The notes beneath the pieces are model-generated. The model saw nothing but the letters and a program-made list of their open reading frames with translations, ran no database searches and was not told the origin of the DNA. From contig JADJWJ010000006.1 in NCBI GenBank assembly GCA_016716425.1, forward strand, positions 178,364 through 242,363: a stretch of 64,000 nucleotides of DNA, given 5' to 3'. The position numbers were made by a program, and so were the translations under genes. Below are positions 40,443 to 49,318 of the stretch, piece by piece; within the stretch, counting starts at the first letter, position 1; each line of letters opens with the position of its first letter. The stretch comes from Betaproteobacteria bacterium (GTDB taxonomy: Bacteria; Pseudomonadota; Gammaproteobacteria; Burkholderiales; Casimicrobiaceae).

Positions 40443-41738
40443 CTACTTCTTGAATGGCCGCAGCAGCCGCTCGGCCTCGCGCTGCGCGTCCTTCATCGCC
40501 TGCTCCGGCGTCTTGGTGCCGGTCAGCGCCGCCTGCAGGCCATCGTTGAGCGCCTTCGTCACCCGCTGGTTGTCGTGCGTCGAGAGCTCGGCCTTCGCGT
40601 ACGGCAGCTGGTCGCGCGCGACGGCGGCGGCCGGAAAGCCCGCGACGTACTGCTTCATCACCGGCGTGTCCCACGCGTCGCCGCGCACGGCGACGTAGCC
40701 GGTGTCGATGCCCCACTGCGCGGCGCGCTGCGGTGTCGTCACCCACTTGATGAACTTGAACGCCGCCTCGCGCTGCGCCGGCGTCGACTTCTTGAAGATG
40801 TAGAAGTTGCCGCCGCCGGTCGGGCTGCCGCGCTGCTTGCCCGCGGGCAGCATCGCGACGCCGAAGTCGAACTTGGCGTTGTTCTTGACGTTGGTCAGGT
40901 TGCCGGTCGTCGTCCACATCATCGCGACTTTCTTCTCGAAGAAGTCCTTCGGCGTCGTCCCCCACTCGACGATGCCCTCCGGGTGCACCTTGTACTTCTT
41001 CACCAGGTCGACCCAGTACGTCAGGCCCGCGATCACTTCCGGCCGGTCGTAGTACGTCTCGGTGCCGGTCGCGTTCATGAGGTTGGTCCCGGCCTGGATC
41101 GCGAGCGCCTGGAACAGCCAGTACGGGAAGCCCGACGACGGGATCTGGATGCCCCACTGCGTGACCTTGCCCGACGCGTCGCGCTTGGTGAGCTTCTGCG
41201 CGAATTCGACCTGCTCGCGCCAGTTGGCCGGCGCCTTGTTGGGGTCGAGTCCGGCCTCCTTGAAGGCCTCCTTGTTCCAGTAGAGGACGATCGTCGAGCG
41301 CTGGAACGGAATGCCCCACGTCTTGCCGCCGGTCTGGCTGTTCTCCATGAACGCCGGGAAGAACGACTTCGCCCACGCCTGATCGTCGGGCGTCTTCAGC
41401 AGGCCGTCGAACGGCACGATCGCGTCCTCGTCGATCAGCGTGAACATGTCGGTCGACAGCAGGATCGACATCACCGGCGGCTCGCCGCTCTTGACTGCGG
41501 TCAGCGCCTTGGTGATCGACTCCTGGTAGCTGCCCGAGTAGATGGGCTTCAGCTTGATCTGCGGATTCTCGCGCTCGAAGTCGGCGGCGAGCCCGTCGAT
41601 GATCTTCGTGATCGGGCCGCCGACGGCGACCGGATAGTAGAACGACACCTCGACCGGCTGTGCCCGCGCCGCCGGCATGGCCAGCGCCAGAGCCGCCGCG
41701 GCTGCGGCGACGATGCTGCGGATGATGCGGTTCCCCAT
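40443..41738 (-). CDS. ABC transporter periplasmic binding protein (UgpB-like, SBP_bac_1/8)
   Basis: A 431-residue exported protein. Signal peptide about 1-26 (IVAAAAAALALAMPAARA). Mature blocks VEVSFYYPVAVGGPITKIID, PIYSGSYQESITKALTAVKS, WGIPFQRSTIVLYWNKEAF and GGGNFYIFKKSTPAQREAAF resemble UgpB, the glycerol-3-phosphate/glycerophosphodiester binder, better than maltose binders. GAGGAGG lies directly upstream of the ATG. Partner ATPase, permeases and a phosphoesterase-like gene are in the same orientation. Confidence 0.9.
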   Translation of the reverse strand: MGNRIIRSIVAAAAAALALAMPAARAQPVEVSFYYPVAVGGPITKIIDGLAADFERENPQIKLKPIYSGSYQESITKALTAVKSGEPPVMSILLSTDMFTLIDEDAIVPFDGLLKTPDDQAWAKSFFPAFMENSQTGGKTWGIPFQRSTIVLYWNKEAFKEAGLDPNKAPANWREQVEFAQKLTKRDASGKVTQWGIQIPSSGFPYWLFQALAIQAGTNLMNATGTETYYDRPEVIAGLTYWVDLVKKYKVHPEGIVEWGTTPKDFFEKKVAMMWTTTGNLTNVKNNAKFDFGVAMLPAGKQRGSPTGGGNFYIFKKSTPAQREAAFKFIKWVTTPQRAAQWGIDTGYVAVRGDAWDTPVMKQYVAGFPAAAVARDQLPYAKAELSTHDNQRVTKALNDGLQAALTGTKTPEQAMKDAQREAERLLRPFKK

Positions 41739-41780
41739 GATCCCCTCCTCCTCGATGTGCGAACGTTCGCGCTCGCGTTG

Positions 41781-42872
41781 TTACGCCATCTGCGTTGCGG
41801 CAGCGTGACGGGCCGGCGGCGCGTGCCGCGTCCCGCCCGCGTCGAACCAGTGCTGCGCGCCGGCGGCCCACGTGAGCCACGCCGCGTCGCCGCGGGCAAG
41901 GCCGACGCTGCCCTGCACGCGCACGGCCAGCGGCTGGCTGCCCAGCCGGCAGGTCAGCAGCGAGTCGCCGCCCAGGTACTCCACACTTTCGACCGCCGCC
42001 CGATGTCCGCGGTCGGCCGCGAGTCCGATGTGCTCCGGCCGCACGCCGAGCTTGCCGCCGGCGCAGTGCGCCGGCAGCACGTCCGGCCCGCCGGTGCCGG
42101 CGATCACCGCGCCGTCGCGACCTGTTTCCAGCGCGAGCAGGTTCATCGGCGGCGTGCCGATGAAGCGCGCGACGAACTCGTTGGCCGGCGCCTCGTAGAG
42201 GTCGACCGGCGTGCCGTTCTGCTCGATGCGCCCGCCGTTGAGCAGGATCACACGGTCGGCCATCGACATCGCCTCGACCTGGTCGTGCGTCACGTACACC
42301 ATCGTGATGCCGAGCTTGCGCTGCAGCGCGCGGATCTCCAGCCGCATCTCGGCGCGCAGCTGCGCATCGAGATTCGACAGCGGCTCGTCCATCAGGCACA
42401 CCGGCGCCTCGTTGATGATCGCGCGGCCCAGCGCGACACGCTGCTGCTGACCGCCGGACAGCTGCGACGGCTTGCGCGCGAGCAGCGCGGTCAGCCCCAG
42501 CAGGTCGGCGACCTTGGCGAGCCGCGCATCGCACTCGGCGGGCGGCGTGCGGCGCACGCGCAGGCCGAACAGGATGTTCTCGGCGACCGACAGGTGCGGA
42601 AAGAGCGCGTAGCTCTGGAACACCATCGCGATGTTGCGCGCCGCCGGCGGCAGGGCGGTAACGTCGCGGTCGCCGATGGTGATGCGGCCGCCGTCGGCGG
42701 CCTCGAGCCCGGCGATGAGCCGCAGCGTCGTCGACTTGCCGCAGCCGGACGGCCCCAGCAGCACGTTGAGCGTCCCGGGCTCCAGCGCGAACGTGATGGC
42801 GTCGACCGCGCGCACCTGGCCATCGGCGGTCGTCCAGTGCTTGCTGACGTTCTCGACGGCGATGGCCGACAC
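41781..42872 (-). CDS. ABC transporter ATP-binding subunit (UgpC/MsmK/MalK-like)
   Basis: A 363-residue ATPase. Walker A is LLGPSGCGKST (about 38-48), the signature LSGGQQQRVALGRA and Walker B VCLMDEPLSNLD are intact, and a TOBE/OB regulatory domain follows from about 240 (LALETGRDGAVIAG, GVRPEHIGLA). It energises the two permeases downstream. The GTG start at 42872 opens the leftward operon: ATPase, binding protein, [insertion], permease, permease, EEP hydrolase. Confidence 0.92.
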   Translation of the reverse strand: MSAIAVENVSKHWTTADGQVRAVDAITFALEPGTLNVLLGPSGCGKSTTLRLIAGLEAADGGRITIGDRDVTALPPAARNIAMVFQSYALFPHLSVAENILFGLRVRRTPPAECDARLAKVADLLGLTALLARKPSQLSGGQQQRVALGRAIINEAPVCLMDEPLSNLDAQLRAEMRLEIRALQRKLGITMVYVTHDQVEAMSMADRVILLNGGRIEQNGTPVDLYEAPANEFVARFIGTPPMNLLALETGRDGAVIAGTGGPDVLPAHCAGGKLGVRPEHIGLAADRGHRAAVESVEYLGGDSLLTCRLGSQPLAVRVQGSVGLARGDAAWLTWAAGAQHWFDAGGTRHAPPARHAAATQMA

Positions 42873-42963
42873 CGTGCGCTCCAGGGCCTGACGTTCGGGA
42901 TGCGGGTCACGCTGCGCCCCCCGCGGACGCGGCAGCGCATCATAGCGAAAAGCGCCCGCGGCG

Positions 42964-43758
42964 TCAGCCGAAAAGGGCGGTCAGCGCCGCGCCGGGCTCG
43001 GGCGCGCGCATGAACGCCTCGCCGACGAGGAACGCGTGGACGCCGCGCTCGCGCATCATGGCGACGTCGCGTCGGGTGGCGATCCCGCTCTCGGTGACGA
43101 CCAGCCGGTCCTCTGGCACCCGCGGGAGCAGGTTGAACGTCGTGTCGAGCGTCACGCTGAAGTTGCGCAGGTTGCGGTTGTTGATGCCGAGCAGCGGGGT
43201 CCGCAGCGCCAGCGCGCGGTCGAGCTCGGCGCCGTCGTGGATCTCGACCAGCACGTCCATCCCGTACGCGAGCGCGCAGGCCTCGAGTGCGGCCATCTGC
43301 GCGTCCTCCAGCGCGGCGACGATCAGCAGGATGGCGTCGGCGCCCAGCGCGCGCGACTCCGCCACCTGGTACTCGTCGACGATGAACTCCTTGCGCAGCA
43401 CCGGCAGTGCGCAGGCAGCGCGCGCCTCGCGCAGGTACTCGGGCGCGCCCTGGAAGAACGGGCGGTCGGTGAGGACCGACAGGCACGCGGCGCCGGCGCG
43501 CTCGTAGGCGGCGGCGATCGCCGCGGGGTCGAACTCGGCGCGCAGCACGCCCTTGCTGGGGCTCGCCTTCTTGATCTCGGCGATCACGGCGGGCCGGCCG
43601 GCGTCGATGCGCGCACGCAGCGCGCGGGCGAAACCGCGCGGGGCCGGCAGCGCACGGGCTTCCGCGTCGACCACGGCGTACGGGCGGTCGACCTGCGCGG
43701 CGATCACCTCCTGCGCCTTGGTCGTGACGATCTTCTCGAGGATGTCGCTCTTGCCCAT
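42964..43758 (-). CDS. trpC: Indole-3-glycerol-phosphate synthase TrpC
   Basis: A 264-residue TIM barrel closing the indole ring in tryptophan synthesis. AEIKKASPSKGVLR with the catalytic Lys, LRKEFIVDEYQV, VEIHDGAELDRAL, LGINNRNLRNFSV and VTESGI are all present. It follows trpD by 11 bases and is last in the trp block. Confidence 0.95.
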   Translation of the reverse strand: MGKSDILEKIVTTKAQEVIAAQVDRPYAVVDAEARALPAPRGFARALRARIDAGRPAVIAEIKKASPSKGVLRAEFDPAAIAAAYERAGAACLSVLTDRPFFQGAPEYLREARAACALPVLRKEFIVDEYQVAESRALGADAILLIVAALEDAQMAALEACALAYGMDVLVEIHDGAELDRALALRTPLLGINNRNLRNFSVTLDTTFNLLPRVPEDRLVVTESGIATRRDVAMMRERGVHAFLVGEAFMRAPEPGAALTALFG

Positions 43759-43769
43759 GCGCGTGGGTC

Positions 43770-44810
43770 TCAGGCGTTCGCGGCGGCGAGCTTCTGCGTC
43801 GCCGCGACGAACTGTTCGAGCTTCGCGAGCGCCGCGCCGCTCGCGATCGACGCACGCGCGCGCTCGATTCCCTCGTCGATCGACTGCGCGATGTTCGCCG
43901 CGTACAGCGCGGTGCCGGCGTTCAGCACGACGATCTCGCGCGGCGTGCCCTCCGTGTTCGCCAGCGACTCCAGCACCATCTCCTTCGACTCCAGCGCGTC
44001 GGCCACCTTGAGGCCGCGGTGCGACTTCATCGAGATACCGAAGTCCTCGGGGTGGATCTCGTACTCGCGGATCTGCCCGTCGCGCAGCTCGCCGACCATC
44101 GTGGCGGCGCCCAGCGAGACCTCGTCCATGCCGTCCTTGCCGTAGACGACGAGCACGTGCGAGGCGCCGAGCCGCTCGGCCACGCGCACGTGGATGCCGA
44201 CCAGGTCCGGATGGAACACGCCGATCAGCTGGTTCGCGGCGCCGGCCGGATTGGTGAGCGGCCCCAGGATGTTGAAGATCGTGCGCACGCCCAGCTCGCG
44301 CCGCACCGGCGCCGCGTGCTTCATCGCCGAGTGGTGCGAAGGCGCGAACATGAAGCCCACGCCCGTCTCGCCGATGCAGGCGGCGACCTGCGCCGGCTTC
44401 AGCATGATGTTGGCGCCGAGCGCCTCCAGCACGTCGGCGCTGCCCGACTTCGACGACACCGACCGGTTGCCGTGCTTGGCCACGCGCGCCCCGGCGCCCG
44501 CGGCCACGAACATCGACGCCGTCGAGATGTTGAACGTGTGCGACGCGTCGCCGCCGGTGCCGACGATGTCGAGCAGGTGCTCCGGATCGACGACGTCGAC
44601 CTTCGTCGACAGCTCGCGCATCACCTGCGCCGCCGCGGCGATCTCGCCGATCGTCTCCTTCTTGACGCGCAGGCCGACGGTGAGCGCCGCGATCATCACC
44701 GGCGACACCTCGCCGGTCATGATCTGGCGCATCAGCGACAGCATCTCGTCGGGGAAGATCTCGCGGTGCTCGATCGTGCGCTGCAGCGCTTCCTGCACGG
44801 TGATCGTCAT
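43770..44810 (-). CDS. trpD: Anthranilate phosphoribosyltransferase TrpD
   Basis: A 346-residue enzyme that transfers phosphoribose from PRPP to anthranilate. The PRPP loop VGTGGDASHTFNISTAS, KHGNRSVSSKSGSADVLEALG and the anthranilate-site region SAMKHAAPVRRELGVRTIFNILGPLTNPA are intact. A short exported-protein gene, not usual for the operon, separates it from trpG by ten bases. Confidence 0.96.
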   Translation of the reverse strand: MTITVQEALQRTIEHREIFPDEMLSLMRQIMTGEVSPVMIAALTVGLRVKKETIGEIAAAAQVMRELSTKVDVVDPEHLLDIVGTGGDASHTFNISTASMFVAAGAGARVAKHGNRSVSSKSGSADVLEALGANIMLKPAQVAACIGETGVGFMFAPSHHSAMKHAAPVRRELGVRTIFNILGPLTNPAGAANQLIGVFHPDLVGIHVRVAERLGASHVLVVYGKDGMDEVSLGAATMVGELRDGQIREYEIHPEDFGISMKSHRGLKVADALESKEMVLESLANTEGTPREIVVLNAGTALYAANIAQSIDEGIERARASIASGAALAKLEQFVAATQKLAAANA

Positions 44811-44820
44811 GGGAAAGCTC

Positions 44821-45204
44821 CTAGTTCGCGAGGTCGCGCGCGCGGCGGCGCGTCAGGTCGACGCGGCAGCCCATCATCCCCTGCTCGGCGCCGCTGCCGC
44901 TCGCGTACATCGCGCGGACGAAGTCGCACTGCGCCTTCCGGTAATCGGCAAACGCGCGCATCGACTTCGCGAGCGCCGCCGCCGCGCCGGCGCGGCCGGT
45001 CGCGAGGTCGAGGTCGCGCGCCTTCTTGCCGGCGTCGCCTTCCGCCTTGATCAGCGCGTCCTGCGCCTCGCGCTCCGCGTCGAGCAGGCACTTGGAGACG
45101 GCCGCGTGGTCGCCCCGGATCATGCACTCTTCCAGCGCGCCCGCGCCGGCCGTCATCGCGATGGCGCATGCGCACGCGCCGACCACCCCCGCCAACGTTC
45201 TCAT
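44821..45204 (-). CDS. Exported LprI-like (DUF1311) protein inside the trp operon
   Basis: A 127-residue protein with a signal peptide (about 1-22, cleavage after AGA) and a short helical domain with four mature cysteines (EECMIRGDHAAVSKCLLDAER, AQCDFVRAMY, MMGCRVDL). The spacing resembles the lysozyme-inhibitor LprI N-terminal family. GGAGG precedes the ATG, and the ATG overlaps the trpG stop, so it is translated from the trp messenger. No link to tryptophan is known; it is a passenger gene. Confidence 0.7.
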   Translation of the reverse strand: MRTLAGVVGACACAIAMTAGAGALEECMIRGDHAAVSKCLLDAEREAQDALIKAEGDAGKKARDLDLATGRAGAAAALAKSMRAFADYRKAQCDFVRAMYASGSGAEQGMMGCRVDLTRRRARDLAN

Positions 45205-45770
45205 CGCCGAGCCTCCAGGAAATTCGCGAGCAGCCGCATGCCGTGCTCGGTCAGGATCGCCTCCGGATGGAACTGCACGCCCTCGACCGCCAGGCGGCGG
45301 TGGCGCACCCCCATGATCTCGCCGTCGTCGGCGGTGGCCGTGACCTCGAGCTCGTCCGGCACGCGATCCCGCTCGATCGCCAGCGAATGGTACCGCGTGA
45401 CGGCGAACGGCGACGGCAGCCCCTTGAACACGCCGCGGCCGTCGTGGGTCACGGGGGAGAGCTTGCCGTGCATCACCCGCTGCGCGCGGACGATGCGCCC
45501 CCCGAATGCCTGCCCGATCGCCTGGTGCCCGAGGCACACGCCGAGGATCGGGATCTGTCCGGCGAAGCGCCGGATCAGCGGCACCGAGATCCCCGCCTCG
45601 CTCGGCGTGCACGGCCCGGGCGACACGACGATCTGCGCGGGCTTCATCGCCGCGACCTCGTCGAGCGTGATCGCGTCGTTGCGGTACACGCGCACGTCGG
45701 CGCCCAACTCGCCCAGGTACTGCACGAGGTTGTAGGTGAAGCTGTCGTAGTTGTCGATCATCAGCAGCAT
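45201..45770 (-). CDS. trpG: Anthranilate synthase component II (glutamine amidotransferase) TrpG
   Basis: A 189-residue class I amidotransferase. MLLMIDNYDSFTYNLVQYL is the canonical opening, the nucleophile Cys is in GVCLGHQAIGQAFGG, and the His-Glu pair is in VQFHPEAI. It supplies ammonia to TrpE and may also serve p-aminobenzoate synthase. The ATG at 45770, with AGGTGG upstream, is preferred to a GTG three codons earlier. Confidence 0.95.
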   Translation of the reverse strand: MLLMIDNYDSFTYNLVQYLGELGADVRVYRNDAITLDEVAAMKPAQIVVSPGPCTPSEAGISVPLIRRFAGQIPILGVCLGHQAIGQAFGGRIVRAQRVMHGKLSPVTHDGRGVFKGLPSPFAVTRYHSLAIERDRVPDELEVTATADDGEIMGVRHRRLAVEGVQFHPEAILTEHGMRLLANFLEARR

Positions 45771-45864
45771 GCGCGCCACCTGCGAAAACGAGGATCGGAC
45801 TCGAATTTCCGCCGCGTCTTCCGTGACGCCGGCCCGCAGCGTCGCGGAGACCCGAGTCTGACCC

Positions 45865-47346
45865 TCATTCCTCCTCGTCCAGACCCAGCTGCACCATCTC
45901 GGCCGCGCGCAGCACCGCGCGCAGCTTGTTCAGCGTTTCCTGCCACTCGCCCTCGGGCGAGGAGTCGTGGACGATGCCGCCGCCCGCCTGCGCGTAGAGG
46001 ACGCCGTCCTTCAGCACGGCCGTGCGCAGCACGATCGCCGTGTCCATGTCGTCCTGGAAGCTCAGGTATCCGGCCGCACCCGAGTAGATGCCGCGCCCGG
46101 TCGGCTCCAGCTCGTCGATGATCTCCATCGCGCGCACCTTCGGCGCGCCGCTGACGGTGCCCGCGGGAAACGCGGCGCGCAGCACGTCCATGCTCGTGAG
46201 CCCGGGCTGCAGCGTGCCCTCGACGTTGGACACGATGTGCATGACGTGCGAATAGCGCTCGATCACCATGCGGTCGGCCACGCGCACCGAGCCGGTCTGC
46301 GCGACCCGGCCGACGTCGTTGCGGCCGAGGTCGAGCAGCATCACGTGCTCGGCGATTTCCTTGGGGTCGTTCGCGAGCTCGGTCGCCAGCGCCTCGTCGG
46401 CCTCGCGCGTCGCCCCGCGCGGGCGCGTGCCGGCGATCGGGCGCAGCGTGACCGTCGACCCTTCCTTGCGCACGAGGATCTCGGGCGACGCGCCGACGAC
46501 GTGGAAGTCGCCGAAGTCGTAGTAGAACATGTACGGGGACGGGTTGAGCGAGCGCAGCGCGCGGTACAGCGACAGCGGCGGCGCGTCGAACGGCATCGAC
46601 ATCCGCTGCGAGATCACGACCTGCATGACGTCGCCGGCGGCGATGTACTCCTTCGCCCGCGCCACGGCGGCCTTGTAGCCGGCCTCGCCGAACTCGCTCG
46701 CCGCGCTCGTGCGCGCGGTCCCCGTTTCGAACGGAATCGCCACCGGCTCGCGCAGCCGGCGCCGCAATGCGCCGAGCCGGTCGCGCGCGGTCGCGTAAGC
46801 GTCGGGCGCCGCCGGATCCGCGTAGACGATGAGCGAGATCCTGCCCTTCAGGTTGTCCACGACCGCGAGTTCCTCGGTCAGCAGCAGCAGCAGATCCGGC
46901 ACGTCGGCGAGCCCCGGCGTGGGCGGCTTGCCGGTGTGCGCGAGTTTCGTCTCGATGTGGCGCACGACGTCGTAGCCGAAGATGCCCGCGAGGCCGCCGC
47001 AGAAGCGCGGCAGGCCGGGCAGCGGCGCCGCGCGGTAGCGGGCACGGAACGCCTCGACGAACGCGAGCGGGTCGCCGTCGAAGGTCTCGCGCACGCGGCC
47101 GTCCTCCTCGACGTCGACGTGGCGGCCGCGCGCGCGCAGCCGCACCCGCGCCGGCAGACCGATGAACGAGTAGCGGCCGAACCGCTCGCCGCCGACGACC
47201 GATTCGAGCAGGAACGAGTAGCGCGCGTTGGCGAGCTTGAGATACAGCGACAGCGGCGTGTCGAGGTCCGCGAACGACTCGAGGACGAGCGGGATGCGGT
47301 TGTAGCCCTGGGCGGCGAGCGCCCGGAATTGCGCTTCGGAGATCAT
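45865..47346 (-). CDS. trpE: Anthranilate synthase component I TrpE
   Basis: A 493-residue chorismate-using enzyme. The Trp feedback-inhibition motif LLES is visible in RYSFLLESVVGGERFGRYSF. The catalytic half carries VVGASPEILVRKEG, PIAGTRPRGATREAD, DLGRNDVGRVAQTGSV and FPAGTVSGAPKVRAME. The ATG at 47346 follows AAGGGTCG. A Trp-containing short ORF and hairpins lie in the 80 bases upstream, pointing to leader-based control on top of feedback inhibition. Confidence 0.95.
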   Translation of the reverse strand: MISEAQFRALAAQGYNRIPLVLESFADLDTPLSLYLKLANARYSFLLESVVGGERFGRYSFIGLPARVRLRARGRHVDVEEDGRVRETFDGDPLAFVEAFRARYRAAPLPGLPRFCGGLAGIFGYDVVRHIETKLAHTGKPPTPGLADVPDLLLLLTEELAVVDNLKGRISLIVYADPAAPDAYATARDRLGALRRRLREPVAIPFETGTARTSAASEFGEAGYKAAVARAKEYIAAGDVMQVVISQRMSMPFDAPPLSLYRALRSLNPSPYMFYYDFGDFHVVGASPEILVRKEGSTVTLRPIAGTRPRGATREADEALATELANDPKEIAEHVMLLDLGRNDVGRVAQTGSVRVADRMVIERYSHVMHIVSNVEGTLQPGLTSMDVLRAAFPAGTVSGAPKVRAMEIIDELEPTGRGIYSGAAGYLSFQDDMDTAIVLRTAVLKDGVLYAQAGGGIVHDSSPEGEWQETLNKLRAVLRAAEMVQLGLDEEE

Positions 47347-47426
47347 GCTTCGACCCTTGGATTTCCGGCTGCTGGGTGCTTCAGGCGTCGCTTGGGTGGT
47401 GTGCGCGCGACGCGGACGCGAAGGCT

Positions 47427-47519
47427 TCAGGAGTGGCGCTGCCAGCGCCACTCGCCCTCACGCCGCCACGCCGCGATCGCGGACGCGGGGGCCTTGCCGG
47501 AGTCGATGTCGAAGTTCAC
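47427..47519 (-). CDS. Putative trp leader peptide ORF (30 residues, three Trp)
   Basis: A GTG-started ORF overlaps the gph stop (GTGA) and ends 80 bases before trpE. Its second half is AAWRREGEWRWQRHS, with two of the three Trp codons one codon apart just before the stop. These Trp codons lie in a perfect hairpin. Placement, Trp codons and secondary structure fit a ribosome-sensing leader for trpEGDC. No U-rich intrinsic terminator is visible, so the mechanism may act on translation of trpE or through Rho. Confidence 0.5.
   Translation of the reverse strand: MNFDIDSGKAPASAIAAWRREGEWRWQRHS
47431..47453 (-). promoter_or_regulatory. Hairpin over the Trp codons of the trp leader
   Basis: GAGTGGCGC and GCGCCACTC pair perfectly (9 bp) around a 5-base loop, and the stem-loop contains the codons TGG CGC TGG. 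A second possible stem, GCGTCGC/GCGACGC, lies downstream between the leader stop and the trpE Shine-Dalgarno sequence. Confidence 0.5.
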
Positions 47520-48220
47520 GGTGCGGTTTCGTTGACTCGCCGGACACGGTCGGCCACGGCGGCGAGAGAATCGACTATACCATCGCCGCCCAGCGCCTGC
47601 ACGGGCATGCCCTCGCTGTAGCCGTAGGGCACGACCAGCACCGGGCACCCGGCCGCGCGCGCGGCGTCGACGTCGTTGCCGGAGTCGCCGACCATCAGCA
47701 GCCGCGCCGGCCGCACACCGAGCCGCGCGGCGGCGAGCAGCAGCGGCGCCGGGTCCGGCTTCTTCGCCGGCGCGTCCTCGCCGCCGATCACGACGTCGAA
47801 GTACGACTCGATCCCCGCGCACGCGAGGTGCGGCCGCACGAAGCGCGAGGCCTTGTTGGTCACCACGGCGAGCCCGACGCCGGCGCCGCGCATGCGCGCG
47901 AGGCTCTCCTCGACGTCCGGAAACAGCCTTGTCTCGCTGCCGAGCAACGCGCCGTAGATCTCCTGGTAGCGCGCGAGGATCGGTGCCAGTTCCGCAGCGC
48001 CGCCCACCGGCGCGCCGGCCTTCGCCAGCGCGCGCGTCAGCAGGTTGGCCATGCCCTTGCCGACGAGGTCGCGGATCGTCGCCTTGGGCAGCGCACCGAG
48101 CCCCCGCTCGGCCAGCAGCCGGTTCACGGCTGCCGCGAGGTCGTGGATCGTGTCGAGCAGCGTCCCGTCGAGGTCGAACGCGACCGCGTCGACGTCGAGC
48201 GCGGCGGCCGTTTCAGCCAA
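47516..48220 (-). CDS. gph: Phosphoglycolate phosphatase Gph
   Basis: A 234-residue HAD hydrolase that removes phosphate from 2-phosphoglycolate formed in DNA repair and oxygenase reactions. FDLDGTLLDT holds the nucleophile Asp, VVTNKASRFV gives motif II, and KKPDPAPLL and MVGDSGNDVDAARAAG motifs III/IV. The start is TTG, overlapping the rpe stop by eight bases. Position between rpe and trpE is standard for betaproteobacteria. Confidence 0.93.
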   Translation of the reverse strand: MAETAAALDVDAVAFDLDGTLLDTIHDLAAAVNRLLAERGLGALPKATIRDLVGKGMANLLTRALAKAGAPVGGAAELAPILARYQEIYGALLGSETRLFPDVEESLARMRGAGVGLAVVTNKASRFVRPHLACAGIESYFDVVIGGEDAPAKKPDPAPLLLAAARLGVRPARLLMVGDSGNDVDAARAAGCPVLVVPYGYSEGMPVQALGGDGIVDSLAAVADRVRRVNETAP

Positions 48221-48896
48221 CCTGCGCGAGCTCCGCGCGCATCGCGGCGATGGTCGCCGCGTAGTCCTTCGTGCCGAAGATCGCGCTGCCGGCGACGAAG
48301 GTGTCGGCGCCGGCTTCGGCGATCGCGCGGATGTTGTCGATCTTCACGCCGCCGTCGACCTCGAGGCTGATCGGGCGGCCGGTCCGCTGCATGGCCGCGT
48401 CGATGAGCTTGCGCGCTGCCTTGATCTTCTCCAGCGCGTGCGGGATGAACGACTGGCCGCCGAAGCCGGGGTTGACCGACATGATGAGCACCATGTCGAG
48501 CTTGTCGATCACGTGCATCAGCCAGTCGAGCGGTGTGGCCGGGTTGAACACCAGGCCCGCCGTGCAGCCGGACTCGCGGATGAGGCCGATCGTGCGGTCG
48601 ACGTGCTCGGAGGCCTCCGGGTGGAACGTGATGTTGGCGGCACCCGCCTTCGCGAAGTCGGGCACGATCCGGTCGACCGGCTTGACCATCAGGTGGACGT
48701 CGATCGGCACGGACGCGTGCGGCCTGAGCGCGTCGCACACGAGCGGCCCGATCGTGAGATTCGGAACGTAATGGTTGTCCATCACGTCGAAGTGCACGAG
48801 GTCGGCGCCGGCGGCGATCACGGTGCGCACCTCCTCCCCCAGGCGGGCGAAGTCGGCGGACAGGATGGACGGGGCGATCCGGTAGCGTGGGGTCAT
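48213..48896 (-). CDS. rpe: Ribulose-phosphate 3-epimerase Rpe
   Basis: A 227-residue TIM barrel interconverting ribulose 5-phosphate and xylulose 5-phosphate. SILSADFARLGEEV, FDVMDNHYVPNLTIGP, DVHLMVKPVDRI, MSVNPGFGGQSFIP and LEVDGGVKIDNI are all intact. It is the first gene of the leftward rpe-gph-trp block and is divergent from apaG. Confidence 0.96.
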   Translation of the reverse strand: MTPRYRIAPSILSADFARLGEEVRTVIAAGADLVHFDVMDNHYVPNLTIGPLVCDALRPHASVPIDVHLMVKPVDRIVPDFAKAGAANITFHPEASEHVDRTIGLIRESGCTAGLVFNPATPLDWLMHVIDKLDMVLIMSVNPGFGGQSFIPHALEKIKAARKLIDAAMQRTGRPISLEVDGGVKIDNIRAIAEAGADTFVAGSAIFGTKDYAATIAAMRAELAQVG

Positions 48897-48901
48897 GGGA
48901 C

Positions 48902-48907
48902 TATAAT
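48902..48907 (+). promoter_or_regulatory. -10 element for apaG
   Basis: A perfect TATAAT lies 28 bases before the apaG ATG. No convincing -35 is visible. Confidence 0.5.
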
Positions 48908-48934
48908 CGGTCGAGTTGGAAACGGGTCCGGGCG

Positions 48935-49318
48935 ATGGCGGAGCGCAAGCGATACGAGATCACGGTGGTGCCGAAGGCGTCCTATCTTGCGGACCGCTCC
49001 GACCCGGCGCAGAACGAGTTCGTCTTCTCCTACACGATCACCATCACCAACACCGGCGACGTCGCGGCGCAGCTCGTCAGCCGCCACTGGATCATCACCG
49101 ACGCCGAGCACAAGGTCCAGGAAGTGCGGGGGCTGGGCGTGGTCGGCCAGCAGCCGCTGCTGAAGCCCGGCGAGAGCTTCGAGTATACGAGCGGCGCGTC
49201 GATCCCGACCGCCGTGGGCACGATGCGCGGTACCTACCAGATGCGCGCCGAGGACGGGCAGACCTTCGACGCGCCGATCCCGTCGTTCACGCTGTCCGTG
49301 CCGCGCACGCTTCACTGA
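48935..49318 (+). CDS. apaG: ApaG family protein (Co2+/Mg2+ efflux-associated)
   Basis: A 127-residue single Ig-like domain protein of the ApaG/DUF525 family. FVFSYTITITNTGDVAAQL, RHWIITDAEHKVQEVRGLGVVG and LKPGESFEYTSGASI are characteristic, and GLGVVG is the nucleotide/pyrophosphate-binding GxGxxG. Its molecular role is not settled. The ATG at 48935 is chosen because family homology begins at ERKRYEITV. The 3' end overlaps the stop of a tiny opposite-strand gene. Confidence 0.93.
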   Translation: MAERKRYEITVVPKASYLADRSDPAQNEFVFSYTITITNTGDVAAQLVSRHWIITDAEHKVQEVRGLGVVGQQPLLKPGESFEYTSGASIPTAVGTMRGTYQMRAEDGQTFDAPIPSFTLSVPRTLH

